From: a virus
Length of the DNA: 26,572 bases
Reading direction: 5' to 3' (one strand)
IMG/VR virus record: IMGVR_UViG_3300048027_000131
Span: 1-26,572 of that record
Within the stretch, counting starts at the first letter, position 1. Every line of letters starts with the position of its first letter. This document shows, piece by piece, positions 1-5,801 of the stretch. A program made the translations under genes and the position numbers. The notes beneath the pieces are model-generated. The model did not search any database. It was not told where the DNA came from and worked only from the letters and a program-made list of their open reading frames with translations.

Positions 1-66
1 GAAATGGAGAAGATCAAGAAAAAGAAACTTCTTGGTGGAGCTTCAGAGAAACTTGGTAATTACTAA
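1..66 (+). CDS. C-terminal end of an upstream gene (partial)
   Basis: An open frame enters from the left edge and stops at TAA 64-66, leaving 21 residues. The tail is rich in lysine (four in a row) and ends in Gly-Asn-Tyr. The next gene starts three bases later, so this is probably the gene before the portal in the same operon. In podoviruses with this order the large terminase is a common neighbour at this place, but nothing in 21 residues proves it. No function is assigned. Confidence 0.6.
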   Translation, partial: EMEKIKKKKLLGGASEKLGNY

Positions 67-68
67 GT

Positions 69-1697
69 ATGAAAGAAGATGCTGTAAATCAAGTCGTTAA
101 GCGCTTAGAGCAGCTTGAGTCTTGGCGTGCCCCGTGGGAAAGTCTCTGGCAGGATTGTACTGACTATGTCAATCCTCGCCGTGGAGATTTTACTACAAAG
201 CAATTTAGGGGCAGCCGGTCTAGGTTTGATAAAGTGTTTGACTCTACAGCACCACTTGCCAATGAACAATTGGCATCTGGATTACATGGTCATCTGACCA
301 ATCAAGCAGAACGTTGGTTTTCATTACGATTACCCGGTGTTGAAGAAAGCACCGGCATGCGACGTTGGATGCAAAGCACAGTCGAAACTATGTTTGACCG
401 TGCATTTAATATCCCACAAACTAACTTCATTACATCAGTACACGAACTATACCTTGACCTAGGGGCATATGGCACAGCTGTGTTTTATGTCGAAGATAGG
501 CCAGGTAAACCTATACAGTTTAGATCATTCCATCTAGCTGATTGTTACGTGGCTGAAAATCATGAAGGTGTGGTAGATACAGTATATAGAAAGTACAAAC
601 ATACTGCAAGACAATTGATGCAGTTGTATGCTGACGTTCTACCCGAGAAGTTTAAGGAGATAGCTACTAAGCAGCCATTCCAAGAGTTTACCTGTATACA
701 TGCAGTTGAACCTAGAGCTGACTTACAATATACAGGGGAAGAAAAGAAAGATCCTCTGAACATGCCATTTAAGTCTTGCTACGTTTTAGTAGAAGAAAAG
801 ATACTACTAAAAGAAGGCGGCTTTATGGAGTTTCCATATATGGTACCTCGATGGTCTAAAACGTCAGGGGAAGTATATGGACGATCACCTGCTATGGTTT
901 GTTTACCTGATATTCGTATGGTCAATGAGATGATGAAGACTACTATCAGGGCAGCACAAAAAGCAACTGATCCACCACTTATGGTACCAGATGATGGCTT
1001 TATGATGCCGTTACGTACTATACCAGGAGGCTTAAACTACTATAGATCAGGTACACCTGATAAGGTAGAACCGTTAGTTGGTGGTGAAAGACCTGACGTA
1101 GGCTTAGACTTTATTGAGTCTAGACGCGAGCATATCAGCAAATCATTTCATGTAGACTGGATGCAGCTTAAAGACGGTCCACAAATGACTGCGACAGAAG
1201 TATTGCAGCGTCAAGAAGAGAAGATGAGGCTTATGGGTCCAATGGTTGGACGACTGCAAGCCGAGTTTCTTGGACCTATGATCGATCGTGTCTTTGCTTT
1301 ACTTGTAAGACGTCAAGAAATAATGCCACCGCCTGTAGAACTAGAAGGCGTACAGCTACAAGTTGATTATGTATCACCAGTAAACAGAGCACAAAAGTCT
1401 AGCGCAGTATTTAATTTTACAAGATTTTTAGAACAAATGGTACCACTAGCTAATGTCAAGCCAGAACTATTTGATAACATTGACGCGGACCAGACGTTCC
1501 GATGGGCACACTCTACTCTAGATGCGCCTATGGAAACCTTGGTCGATCCTGAAACAGTCGCTAAACAGCGTGAAGAAAGAGCACAAGCGGCTAATGAAGA
1601 AAAAGAAGCTATGATGATGCAGCAACAAGCTACCACAGCTAAGGATATGAGTGTAGCTGCTGCAAACGCGGAAGGAGTGACTGGTGGCGGAGGATAA
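69..1697 (+). CDS. Portal (head-to-tail connector) protein
   Basis: This 542-residue protein has the length and character of the T7 gp8 / Head-tail_con portal family, whose dodecameric ring sits at one capsid vertex as the DNA channel and tail docking site. Typical features are the N-terminal stretch around residues 12-40 (LEQLESWRAPWESLWQDCTD followed by a PRRGDF-type motif), the central region with PRWSKTSGEVYGRSPAM (about 260-276), and the segment MTATEVLQRQEEKMRLMGP (about 375-393), which is conserved in portals. The C-terminus is Gln/Ala/Gly-rich and probably flexible. The scaffold and capsid genes downstream agree with the call. The end overlaps the next gene by 14 bases, suggesting coupled translation. 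Confidence 0.95.
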   Translation: MKEDAVNQVVKRLEQLESWRAPWESLWQDCTDYVNPRRGDFTTKQFRGSRSRFDKVFDSTAPLANEQLASGLHGHLTNQAERWFSLRLPGVEESTGMRRWMQSTVETMFDRAFNIPQTNFITSVHELYLDLGAYGTAVFYVEDRPGKPIQFRSFHLADCYVAENHEGVVDTVYRKYKHTARQLMQLYADVLPEKFKEIATKQPFQEFTCIHAVEPRADLQYTGEEKKDPLNMPFKSCYVLVEEKILLKEGGFMEFPYMVPRWSKTSGEVYGRSPAMVCLPDIRMVNEMMKTTIRAAQKATDPPLMVPDDGFMMPLRTIPGGLNYYRSGTPDKVEPLVGGERPDVGLDFIESRREHISKSFHVDWMQLKDGPQMTATEVLQRQEEKMRLMGPMVGRLQAEFLGPMIDRVFALLVRRQEIMPPPVELEGVQLQVDYVSPVNRAQKSSAVFNFTRFLEQMVPLANVKPELFDNIDADQTFRWAHSTLDAPMETLVDPETVAKQREERAQAANEEKEAMMMQQQATTAKDMSVAAANAEGVTGGGG

Positions 1698-1941
1698 ACC
1701 AAATCCAATGTCAGAACTTCACACTGATATGCGGGCTGTGTTTTTAACAGAGTCAGGTAACCGCGTACTGAATTATCTGTGCAAGATTGCTCATGTAAAT
1801 GAAGCAACCTATGTACCAGGTGATACCCATGAGACTGCACACCGTGAAGGTATGCGTCGAGTGGTTTTAAGTATCTTGCGTTTCATTGATAGAGATCCGC
1901 AGGAATTGTTAAACTTACCAAAGGAGGTAGAAGATGAGTGA
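1684..1941 (+). CDS. Bbp19-like small head-module protein
   Basis: This 85-residue protein begins with GTG at 1684, preceded at 1671-1676 by a GAAGGAG ribosome-binding site with normal spacing. An ATG at 1708 is a weaker choice. Residues about 15-70 (VFLTESGNRVLNYLCKIA, then THETAHREGMRRVVLSIL) follow the pattern of the phage Bbp19-like domain: an aromatic-rich start, a G-R/N-R-VL motif and an EG.R.V.L helix. The family is often encoded beside portal and scaffold genes and its role is unknown. It overlaps the portal gene by 14 bases and the scaffold gene by 8, so it belongs to the head operon. The family call comes from pattern memory, not a search. Confidence 0.75.
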   Translation: MAEDKPNPMSELHTDMRAVFLTESGNRVLNYLCKIAHVNEATYVPGDTHETAHREGMRRVVLSILRFIDRDPQELLNLPKEVEDE

Positions 1942-2740
1942 GGACGTCGGGTCCGTAGAGATTGATGCGGGTAGCTCGGGTGGTGATTGGAGAGCGTCAT
2001 TAAGTGACGATATAAGACATGATCCGAGCCTTGCTTCAATACAGGACGTTAATGGGTTGGCCAAGAGTTTTATTCATGGCCAAAAAATGGTTGGTGCAGA
2101 TAAAGTAGTTCTTCCCAAAGAAGATGCATCGCCTGACGAGATGAATGAATTTTATAATAGGTTAGGTAGGCCTGAGAAGTATGAAATCTCACGCCCTGAT
2201 TTACCACAAGGCCTAGAGTATAATTCAGAGATGGAAGGAGAAATGCTGAAACTTATGCATGAATCTGGTCTGTCTCAGTCACAAGCTCAAAAGCTATACA
2301 GCGGCTATATGGACTATATCGGCAAAGGTCATAATGATATGACTGTCGGTCGAGAGTCTCAGATAGCTGAGTGGGATAGCGAAATCAAACGAGAGTTTGG
2401 TGCAGCATACGACGAGCGCGTAGATGCAGCTCAACGTGCAGCAGCTGAGTTTGGCGGCGATGAGTTTCTAGGTTGGCTAGATGAAACCGGTCTAGGTGAT
2501 CACCCTATGTTTATTAAGATGTTTTCTAAGATAGGCATGGGTATCATGGAAGATTCTGCGGATACATCAGGCCGAGGTAATTCATTTACATTGACACCGG
2601 ATGCAGCAAGGCAGGAGATTGCTAGGCTACAACGAGACCCTAACTTTATGCAGCAGTACAATGATAGCGAACGTGATGGACACGGTGCTGCCATTGAAAA
2701 GATGCAAGCATTGTTTGGGTTTGCATATCCGGAGACATAA
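1934..2740 (+). CDS. Capsid scaffolding protein
   Basis: This acidic 268-residue protein lies between portal and major capsid genes, the usual place for a scaffold that directs procapsid assembly and then leaves. The N-terminus has the phage scaffold signature DWRASLSDDIRHDPSLASIQ followed by a VNGLAKSFI..QK..G helix (about residues 18-53). A low-complexity acidic stretch and a phage-type GRPEKYEIS..DLPQGLE segment (about 78-95) follow. The middle is predicted helical, with many Gln, Ala and Glu. No protease motif is visible. A strong AAGGAGG ribosome-binding site (1921-1927) stands before ATG 1934. The stop abuts the next ATG. Confidence 0.88.
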   Translation: MSEDVGSVEIDAGSSGGDWRASLSDDIRHDPSLASIQDVNGLAKSFIHGQKMVGADKVVLPKEDASPDEMNEFYNRLGRPEKYEISRPDLPQGLEYNSEMEGEMLKLMHESGLSQSQAQKLYSGYMDYIGKGHNDMTVGRESQIAEWDSEIKREFGAAYDERVDAAQRAAAEFGGDEFLGWLDETGLGDHPMFIKMFSKIGMGIMEDSADTSGRGNSFTLTPDAARQEIARLQRDPNFMQQYNDSERDGHGAAIEKMQALFGFAYPET

Positions 2741-2893
2741 ATGGGAAAAACCAAAATGGGCCTTTGGGCTAATATACACGCTAAGCGTAAAAGAATAAAG
2801 GCCGGTTCTGGTGAGACAATGCGGAAGCCGGGGTCTAAAGGGGCCCCGTCTAACGCTGATTTGAAACGATCACAAAATAAGAAAGGAGGCTGA
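2741..2893 (+). CDS. Small basic phage protein, 50 aa
   Basis: The reading frame starts directly after the scaffold stop (TAA-ATG) and encodes 50 residues ending in KKGG. It is strongly basic and contains ANIHAKRKRIKAGSGETMRK followed by PGSKGAPS. This arrangement (AKRKRI.AGSGE.MR.PGSKGAP) recurs in small proteins near capsid genes of many marine phages, which supports a real gene. Its function is unknown. A minor virion or nucleic-acid-binding role would fit the charge but is only inference. Confidence 0.8.
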   Translation: MGKTKMGLWANIHAKRKRIKAGSGETMRKPGSKGAPSNADLKRSQNKKGG

Positions 2894-2894
2894 T

Positions 2895-2939
2895 ATGCCT
2901 AAAAAAGGAAAAGGTTACGGCGGCGGTAAAAAGAAATGA
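2895..2939 (+). CDS. Putative 14-residue Lys/Gly microprotein
   Basis: ATG 2895 opens a 14-codon frame, MPKKGKGYGGGKKK. It is preceded by an excellent ribosome-binding site (AAAGGAGG, 2882-2889) at normal spacing, and its stop overlaps the next start as ATGA. No other start fits that ribosome-binding site equally well. The peptide has six lysines, five glycines and one tyrosine. The site and the coupling suggest it is translated. Alternatively it is a leader that only feeds ribosomes into the next gene. Confidence 0.5.
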   Translation: MPKKGKGYGGGKKK

Positions 2940-3115
2940 CCCAGGCTAAAACAACAGATGTAAAAGTCTCTAATGCTAAAAAAGCAGGCAAGACAAAACT
3001 TACATCAGGTAAAAGAGGGACAGGCAAGGTTTCAAGGCATACTGTAGCAGGTAGGGGCGCAGGCGCTCAAATGATACAGCTAGGCATTGACTCCGGCGTG
3101 TTGTCAGTAAAATGA
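2936..3115 (+). CDS. Small basic protein, 59 aa, related to the next gene
   Basis: ATG 2936 overlaps the stop of the 14-residue frame (ATGA), and its own stop overlaps the next start (ATGA). The product is 59 residues and basic. Its N-terminus (DVKVSNAKKAGKTKLTSG) aligns with that of the next protein (DVNVSKKKGKTKMTQG), so the two look like an old tandem duplication whose C-termini have diverged. The C-terminal half is Gly/Ala-rich, then hydrophobic (QMIQLGIDSGVLSVK). No known family is recognised. The overlaps on both sides support it as coding. Confidence 0.72.
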   Translation: MTQAKTTDVKVSNAKKAGKTKLTSGKRGTGKVSRHTVAGRGAGAQMIQLGIDSGVLSVK

Positions 3116-3312
3116 GTACAGTTGATGTAAATGTATCTAAGAAAAAAGGCAAGACCAAGATGACACAGGGAACTGGACCATCTCGGACTCAAAAAGAAAA
3201 CTTTATTAAAGCATTTGGCGATAATAGTTTCTTTGGTGCTGGTAAATCTATGGGTATGGGTGATAAACTATTAGCTCAATATAAGTCAAAAACAAAGAAA
3301 AAAGATGGCTAA
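3112..3312 (+). CDS. Small basic protein, 66 aa, paralogue of the previous gene
   Basis: This 66-residue basic protein is coupled by ATGA to the gene before and overlaps the next gene by 8 bases. Its N-terminus repeats the D-V-x-V-S-K-K-x-G-K-T-K-x-T-x-G pattern of its neighbour. The middle has aromatic and Gly residues (NSFFGAGKSMGMG), and the C-terminus is a lysine-rich tail (KSKTKKKDG). The function is unknown. Its place between scaffold and capsid genes points to the head or to packaged DNA, but that is inference. Confidence 0.8.
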   Translation: MSTVDVNVSKKKGKTKMTQGTGPSRTQKENFIKAFGDNSFFGAGKSMGMGDKLLAQYKSKTKKKDG

Positions 3313-3649
3313 AAAAATTAAAATAGGGTATCTAGACGACGAGTTTCGTAAGACTAAAATGGGTCGTACGTCAAGTACTCAAAAGAAATATAGTGAATAC
3401 CAGAAGCGTCTGGCAGAGCGTCTAGCTATACCATCTAGCTATTTAGACGCCGCTGATGCTATGATTAAAAAGGTTGGCAAACGAGACCCTGTTGTAGAAC
3501 GGGTTGCTAATCAAGCTAGAGGTAGAGGTGTCACTAATCCTGAAGCAGCGATTAGGGGTGCTGAATTTGCAGGTTATTCTGGGGCTGATGCTCAAGGTAT
3601 TGTTCGCCGTGCGGCGGGCAAAACTACAGGCACAAAACTCGGAGGATAG
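3305..3649 (+). CDS. Hypothetical basic head-module protein, 114 aa
   Basis: This 114-residue basic protein overlaps the preceding gene by 8 bases and is the last of the small basic set before the capsid gene. It starts MAKKIKIGYLDDEFRKTKMG, has a charged helical middle, and ends in a Gly/Ala/Arg-rich part (RGRGVTNPEAAIRGAEFAG, about 72-90) followed by RRAAGKTTGTKLGG. It has no membrane segment or signal peptide. I do not recognise a family. It may be a minor head or DNA-binding protein by position and charge only. Confidence 0.8.
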   Translation: MAKKIKIGYLDDEFRKTKMGRTSSTQKKYSEYQKRLAERLAIPSSYLDAADAMIKKVGKRDPVVERVANQARGRGVTNPEAAIRGAEFAGYSGADAQGIVRRAAGKTTGTKLGG

Positions 3650-3655
3650 TTTACT

Positions 3656-3760
3656 TAACGCCAAAAATGCGTTAGAGTAATATCGGGTAGCGGTTTTACC
3701 GTCCGAAGTCATAGCATGCCACGACTTAAAACGGCAAGCAGAGGTCCGCAAGGGCAGCCG
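3656..3760 (+). promoter_or_regulatory. Candidate structured RNA in the capsid-gene leader
   Basis: The 148-base gap 3650-3797 is the longest in the window and holds successive inverted repeats. (1) TAACGC 3656-3661 pairs with GCGTTA 3669-3674 across a 7-base loop. (2) TCGG 3683-3686 and CGGT 3691-3694 pair with ACCG 3698-3701 and CCGA 3703-3706. (3) AAGTC 3706-3710 pairs with GACTT 3723-3727; its loop contains the palindrome GCATGC. (4) CGGC 3732-3735 pairs with GCCG 3757-3760 around GTCC/GGGC closed by a GCAA tetraloop (3744-3755). None is followed by a T-run, so these are not classic terminators. They may be a leader RNA affecting capsid mRNA stability or translation. Promoter boxes are not convincing. 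Confidence 0.45.
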
Positions 3761-3775
3761 AAGCGATTAATGTAA
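3716..3775 (+). CDS. Possible 19-residue basic microprotein (uncertain)
   Basis: Within the gap before the capsid gene, ATG 3716 opens a 19-codon frame ending at TAA 3773-3775. The peptide, MPRLKTASRGPQGQPKRLM, is basic and resembles the tiny basic proteins just upstream. Against it, there is no good ribosome-binding site and the same bases form the stem-loops of the leader. It could equally be chance. Conservation of amino acids rather than base pairs in relatives would decide. Confidence 0.2.
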   Translation: MPRLKTASRGPQGQPKRLM

Positions 3776-3783
3776 ATATGTTG

Positions 3784-3791
3784 AAAGGAGG
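3784..3791 (+). promoter_or_regulatory. Strong ribosome-binding site of the capsid gene
   Basis: AAAGGAGG lies six bases before ATG 3798. It matches the 16S rRNA 3' end over at least seven positions, better than most sites in this operon, as expected for the most abundant virion protein. It fixes the capsid start. Confidence 0.85.
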
Positions 3792-3797
3792 AAAGCT

Positions 3798-4685
3798 ATG
3801 AGCTTTCAAATCACGACAGCCTTTATACAGCAGTATAAAGCAAACGTCGAGCACCTCCTGCAGCAGAAAGGCTCCCGCCTACGTCCGTACGTGAGGGTCG
3901 AAACTCAGTCCGCTGAGTTTGACTTTTATGACAGGATTGGCGCGACTTCTGCACAAGAGGTTACTGGACGTCATCAAGACACTCCACTTATCAACGTACC
4001 GCATGACAGACGTAGAGTCTCATTGCGTGACTTTGACTGGGCAGAGTTAATTGATAGACAAGATCGAATCAGAATGCTGATTGATCCTACTTCACCGTAC
4101 AGCCAAAACGCATCCTTTGCGTTAGGCCGTAAGATGGATGAGATCATTCTTGAAGCTGCATTCGGTGGAGTCCAAACAGGTAAGACTGGTGCAACAACTG
4201 TAACATTCCCTGCAGCACAGCAAATTGCTGTTAACTATGTAGAGAGTGGCGCAGCTGCTAACTCTGGTCTAACTATTGGTAAGCTAAGAGCAGCGAAAGA
4301 GTCGCTTGATGCGGCTGAAACTGATCCATCAGATCCTAGGTACGTTATTTGTACTGCAAAGCAGATCACTGATCTATTGCAGACAACTGAGGTAACTAGT
4401 GCTGATTTTAACTCAGTTAAAGCGCTTGTTCAAGGCGATGTTAACACTTTCATGGGTTTCGAGTTTATACGCACTGAACTCGTAAACGCTGATGCTAACT
4501 CTCATCGTAGGGTCCTATGCTATTCTAAATCAGGATTGCTAATGGCCGTAGGACAGGATGTCAACGTAGACATTGGTCCAAGACGCGATAAGAGAAACAG
4601 TACTCAGGTTTATTGCTCAGCTTCCTTCGGCGCTGTCCGAATGGAAGAAAAGAAAGTACTTGAAATCAAGTGCGATGAGAGCTAA
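3798..4685 (+). CDS. Major capsid protein
   Basis: This 295-residue protein forms the icosahedral shell. It follows the scaffold, has the strongest ribosome-binding site in the region, and looks like the HK97-fold capsid proteins (Phage_capsid_2 type) of marine podoviruses. Visible traits are the N-terminal FIQQYKANVEHLLQQKGSRL helix, an RDFDWAELIDRQDRIRMLID segment (about 77-96) followed by DPTSPY, and a C-terminal domain with SKSGLLMAVGQDVNVDIGPR (about 244-263) ahead of the closing β-strands, YCSASFGAVRMEEKKVLEI. A helix near KLRAAKESLDAAE would be the spine helix. No extra Ig-like domain is present. Confidence 0.93.
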   Translation: MSFQITTAFIQQYKANVEHLLQQKGSRLRPYVRVETQSAEFDFYDRIGATSAQEVTGRHQDTPLINVPHDRRRVSLRDFDWAELIDRQDRIRMLIDPTSPYSQNASFALGRKMDEIILEAAFGGVQTGKTGATTVTFPAAQQIAVNYVESGAAANSGLTIGKLRAAKESLDAAETDPSDPRYVICTAKQITDLLQTTEVTSADFNSVKALVQGDVNTFMGFEFIRTELVNADANSHRRVLCYSKSGLLMAVGQDVNVDIGPRRDKRNSTQVYCSASFGAVRMEEKKVLEIKCDES

Positions 4686-4699
4686 GGAGGACTGATATT

Positions 4700-5152
4700 A
4701 TGGCTACACAAAACTCAACTCAGTACGCTAATACTCAGGCCACTCCTAGAGTGATGAATGCTACCCACGAAGATCGTGGTAGGGTTCGAGTTAAAGCGTT
4801 TGACTTCACTCAATCTGGTTCTGGATCTGCCGGTGATCAGGCATTACTTGCGCAAATGGAGGCAGGGGCTATGAGGGTCCTGTATGCAGTTGTGACAAAT
4901 AGTGCTCTCGGTGCGTCAAGAACTATGGACCTGGGTCATTTAGGTGCTAATGATGCTGATGGTAATGCGATTGCCGCTGACCCTGATGCATTTAGTGCAA
5001 ACACAGCAGTTGCTACTGCAGGTACTACGACCATTCAGATCAACAGCCAACTCACAACCAAAGACGGTTTTGTATTGGCAGCACAGATCAACGATGGTAC
5101 AATACCTGATGCTGGTACACTTGCTGGCTATGTTTGTTACGTCATCGACTAA
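4700..5152 (+). CDS. Probable capsid decoration / head-associated protein
   Basis: This 150-residue protein is encoded 14 bases after the capsid gene, with its own strong AAGGAGG site, so it should be made in large amounts. The N-terminus is polar (Asn/Thr/Gln/Ser), followed by a Gly/Ser linker and a β-rich domain (about 55-150) with Asp/Ala/Thr-rich loops (LGANDADGNAIAADPDAF). It has no membrane segment, signal or catalytic motif. Position and composition suggest a shell-decorating or cementing protein. No family was recognised, so the role is inferred. Confidence 0.7.
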   Translation: MATQNSTQYANTQATPRVMNATHEDRGRVRVKAFDFTQSGSGSAGDQALLAQMEAGAMRVLYAVVTNSALGASRTMDLGHLGANDADGNAIAADPDAFSANTAVATAGTTTIQINSQLTTKDGFVLAAQINDGTIPDAGTLAGYVCYVID

Positions 5153-5157
5153 GGAGA

Positions 5158-5192
5158 TTGAGGGGAGGTTAATTCCGAACACCTCCCCTCAA
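5158..5192 (+). terminator. Perfect 12-bp stem-loop after the head module, no T-run
   Basis: TTGAGGGGAGGT (5158-5169) and ACCTCCCCTCAA (5181-5192) are perfect inverted repeats around an 11-base loop. The hairpin is six bases after the decoration-gene stop and eight before the next start. T7 has its terminator just after the capsid gene, so the place is suggestive. However, no T-run follows, so it may instead be an RNase III-type processing site or an mRNA-stabilising hairpin. The 5' arm contains GGGGAGG, the only good ribosome-binding-site-like sequence near ATG 5200, and it would be sequestered. Confidence 0.45.
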
Positions 5193-5199
5193 ACCTATC

Positions 5200-5799
5200 A
5201 TGGCAGCATCTGATATAGAAATTATAAACCGAAGCCTAGCACTATTAGGTATTGAGTCGATCACCTCACTATCTGATAACAGTAAGCAGGCGTCAGTAGC
5301 TCGTGTATTATTTGATGATACGCGTGCAGCTGTATTTAGAGGGCATCCTTGGAACTGCTTGACAAGACGAGCAGCTTTACCTAAAGATGTGACCCCACCG
5401 GTTTATGGATATGCAAACAGGTTTGTATTACCTGCTGATTTTCTAAGGCTATTAGAAGTAGAAGATCCTACACAAACAGTGTTTCAATTAGAGAGGCGGC
5501 ATATATTATCTGACGAAGGCGCAATGAATATTAAGTATACGTCGTTAGTTACAGACGTAACCTTATATGACACGCTATTAGTTGATACATTGGCTGCGAG
5601 AGTCGCTGCTGATCTAGCTCAACCGTTGCTGCAAAGTACGTCTGCAATGGAACAGATGTTCCAAATGTATGAACTTAAATTAAGAGAAGCTAAGTTTGTA
5701 GATGCACAAGAGCAACAACAAGACGTGCTGGATGCTGACTATTGGCTTGAATCACGACAAGGGGTAATTAGACCTAATATTAACACTCCACCGAGGTAA
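5200..5799 (+). CDS. Tail tubular protein A-like adaptor (T7 gp11-like)
   Basis: This 199-residue protein forms the ring below the portal in T7-like phages. The N-terminus, EIINRSLALLGIESITSLSD (about 7-26), and the following K.ASVARVLFDDTRAAVFRGHPW (about 29-50) match the pattern of podoviral tail tubular A / adaptor proteins, including the HPWN motif. The YGYANRFVLPADFLRL segment (about 68-83) is also typical. The C-terminus is helical and Gln-rich. It follows the hairpin closing the head module and precedes the nozzle gene by two bases, the T7 gp11-gp12 order. It has no clear ribosome-binding site apart from the one buried in the hairpin. Confidence 0.87.
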   Translation: MAASDIEIINRSLALLGIESITSLSDNSKQASVARVLFDDTRAAVFRGHPWNCLTRRAALPKDVTPPVYGYANRFVLPADFLRLLEVEDPTQTVFQLERRHILSDEGAMNIKYTSLVTDVTLYDTLLVDTLAARVAADLAQPLLQSTSAMEQMFQMYELKLREAKFVDAQEQQQDVLDADYWLESRQGVIRPNINTPPR

Positions 5800-5801
5800 G
5801 C

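Noticed and set aside
1367-1840. 157-residue minus-strand open frame across the portal end
   Set aside because: It is a shadow of the portal and Bbp19-like genes, lies antisense to a tightly packed operon, has a low-complexity product and has no context of its own.
2840-2847. GGGGCCCC palindrome in the 50-residue gene
   Set aside because: Short, inside coding sequence, and no partner or repeat elsewhere was noticed.
4944-5213. 89-residue plus-strand frame overlapping the decoration gene and the hairpin
   Set aside because: Met/Leu/Gln-rich product is an out-of-frame reading of Asp/Ala/Thr-rich coding DNA, and it would cross the start of the tail tubular A gene.
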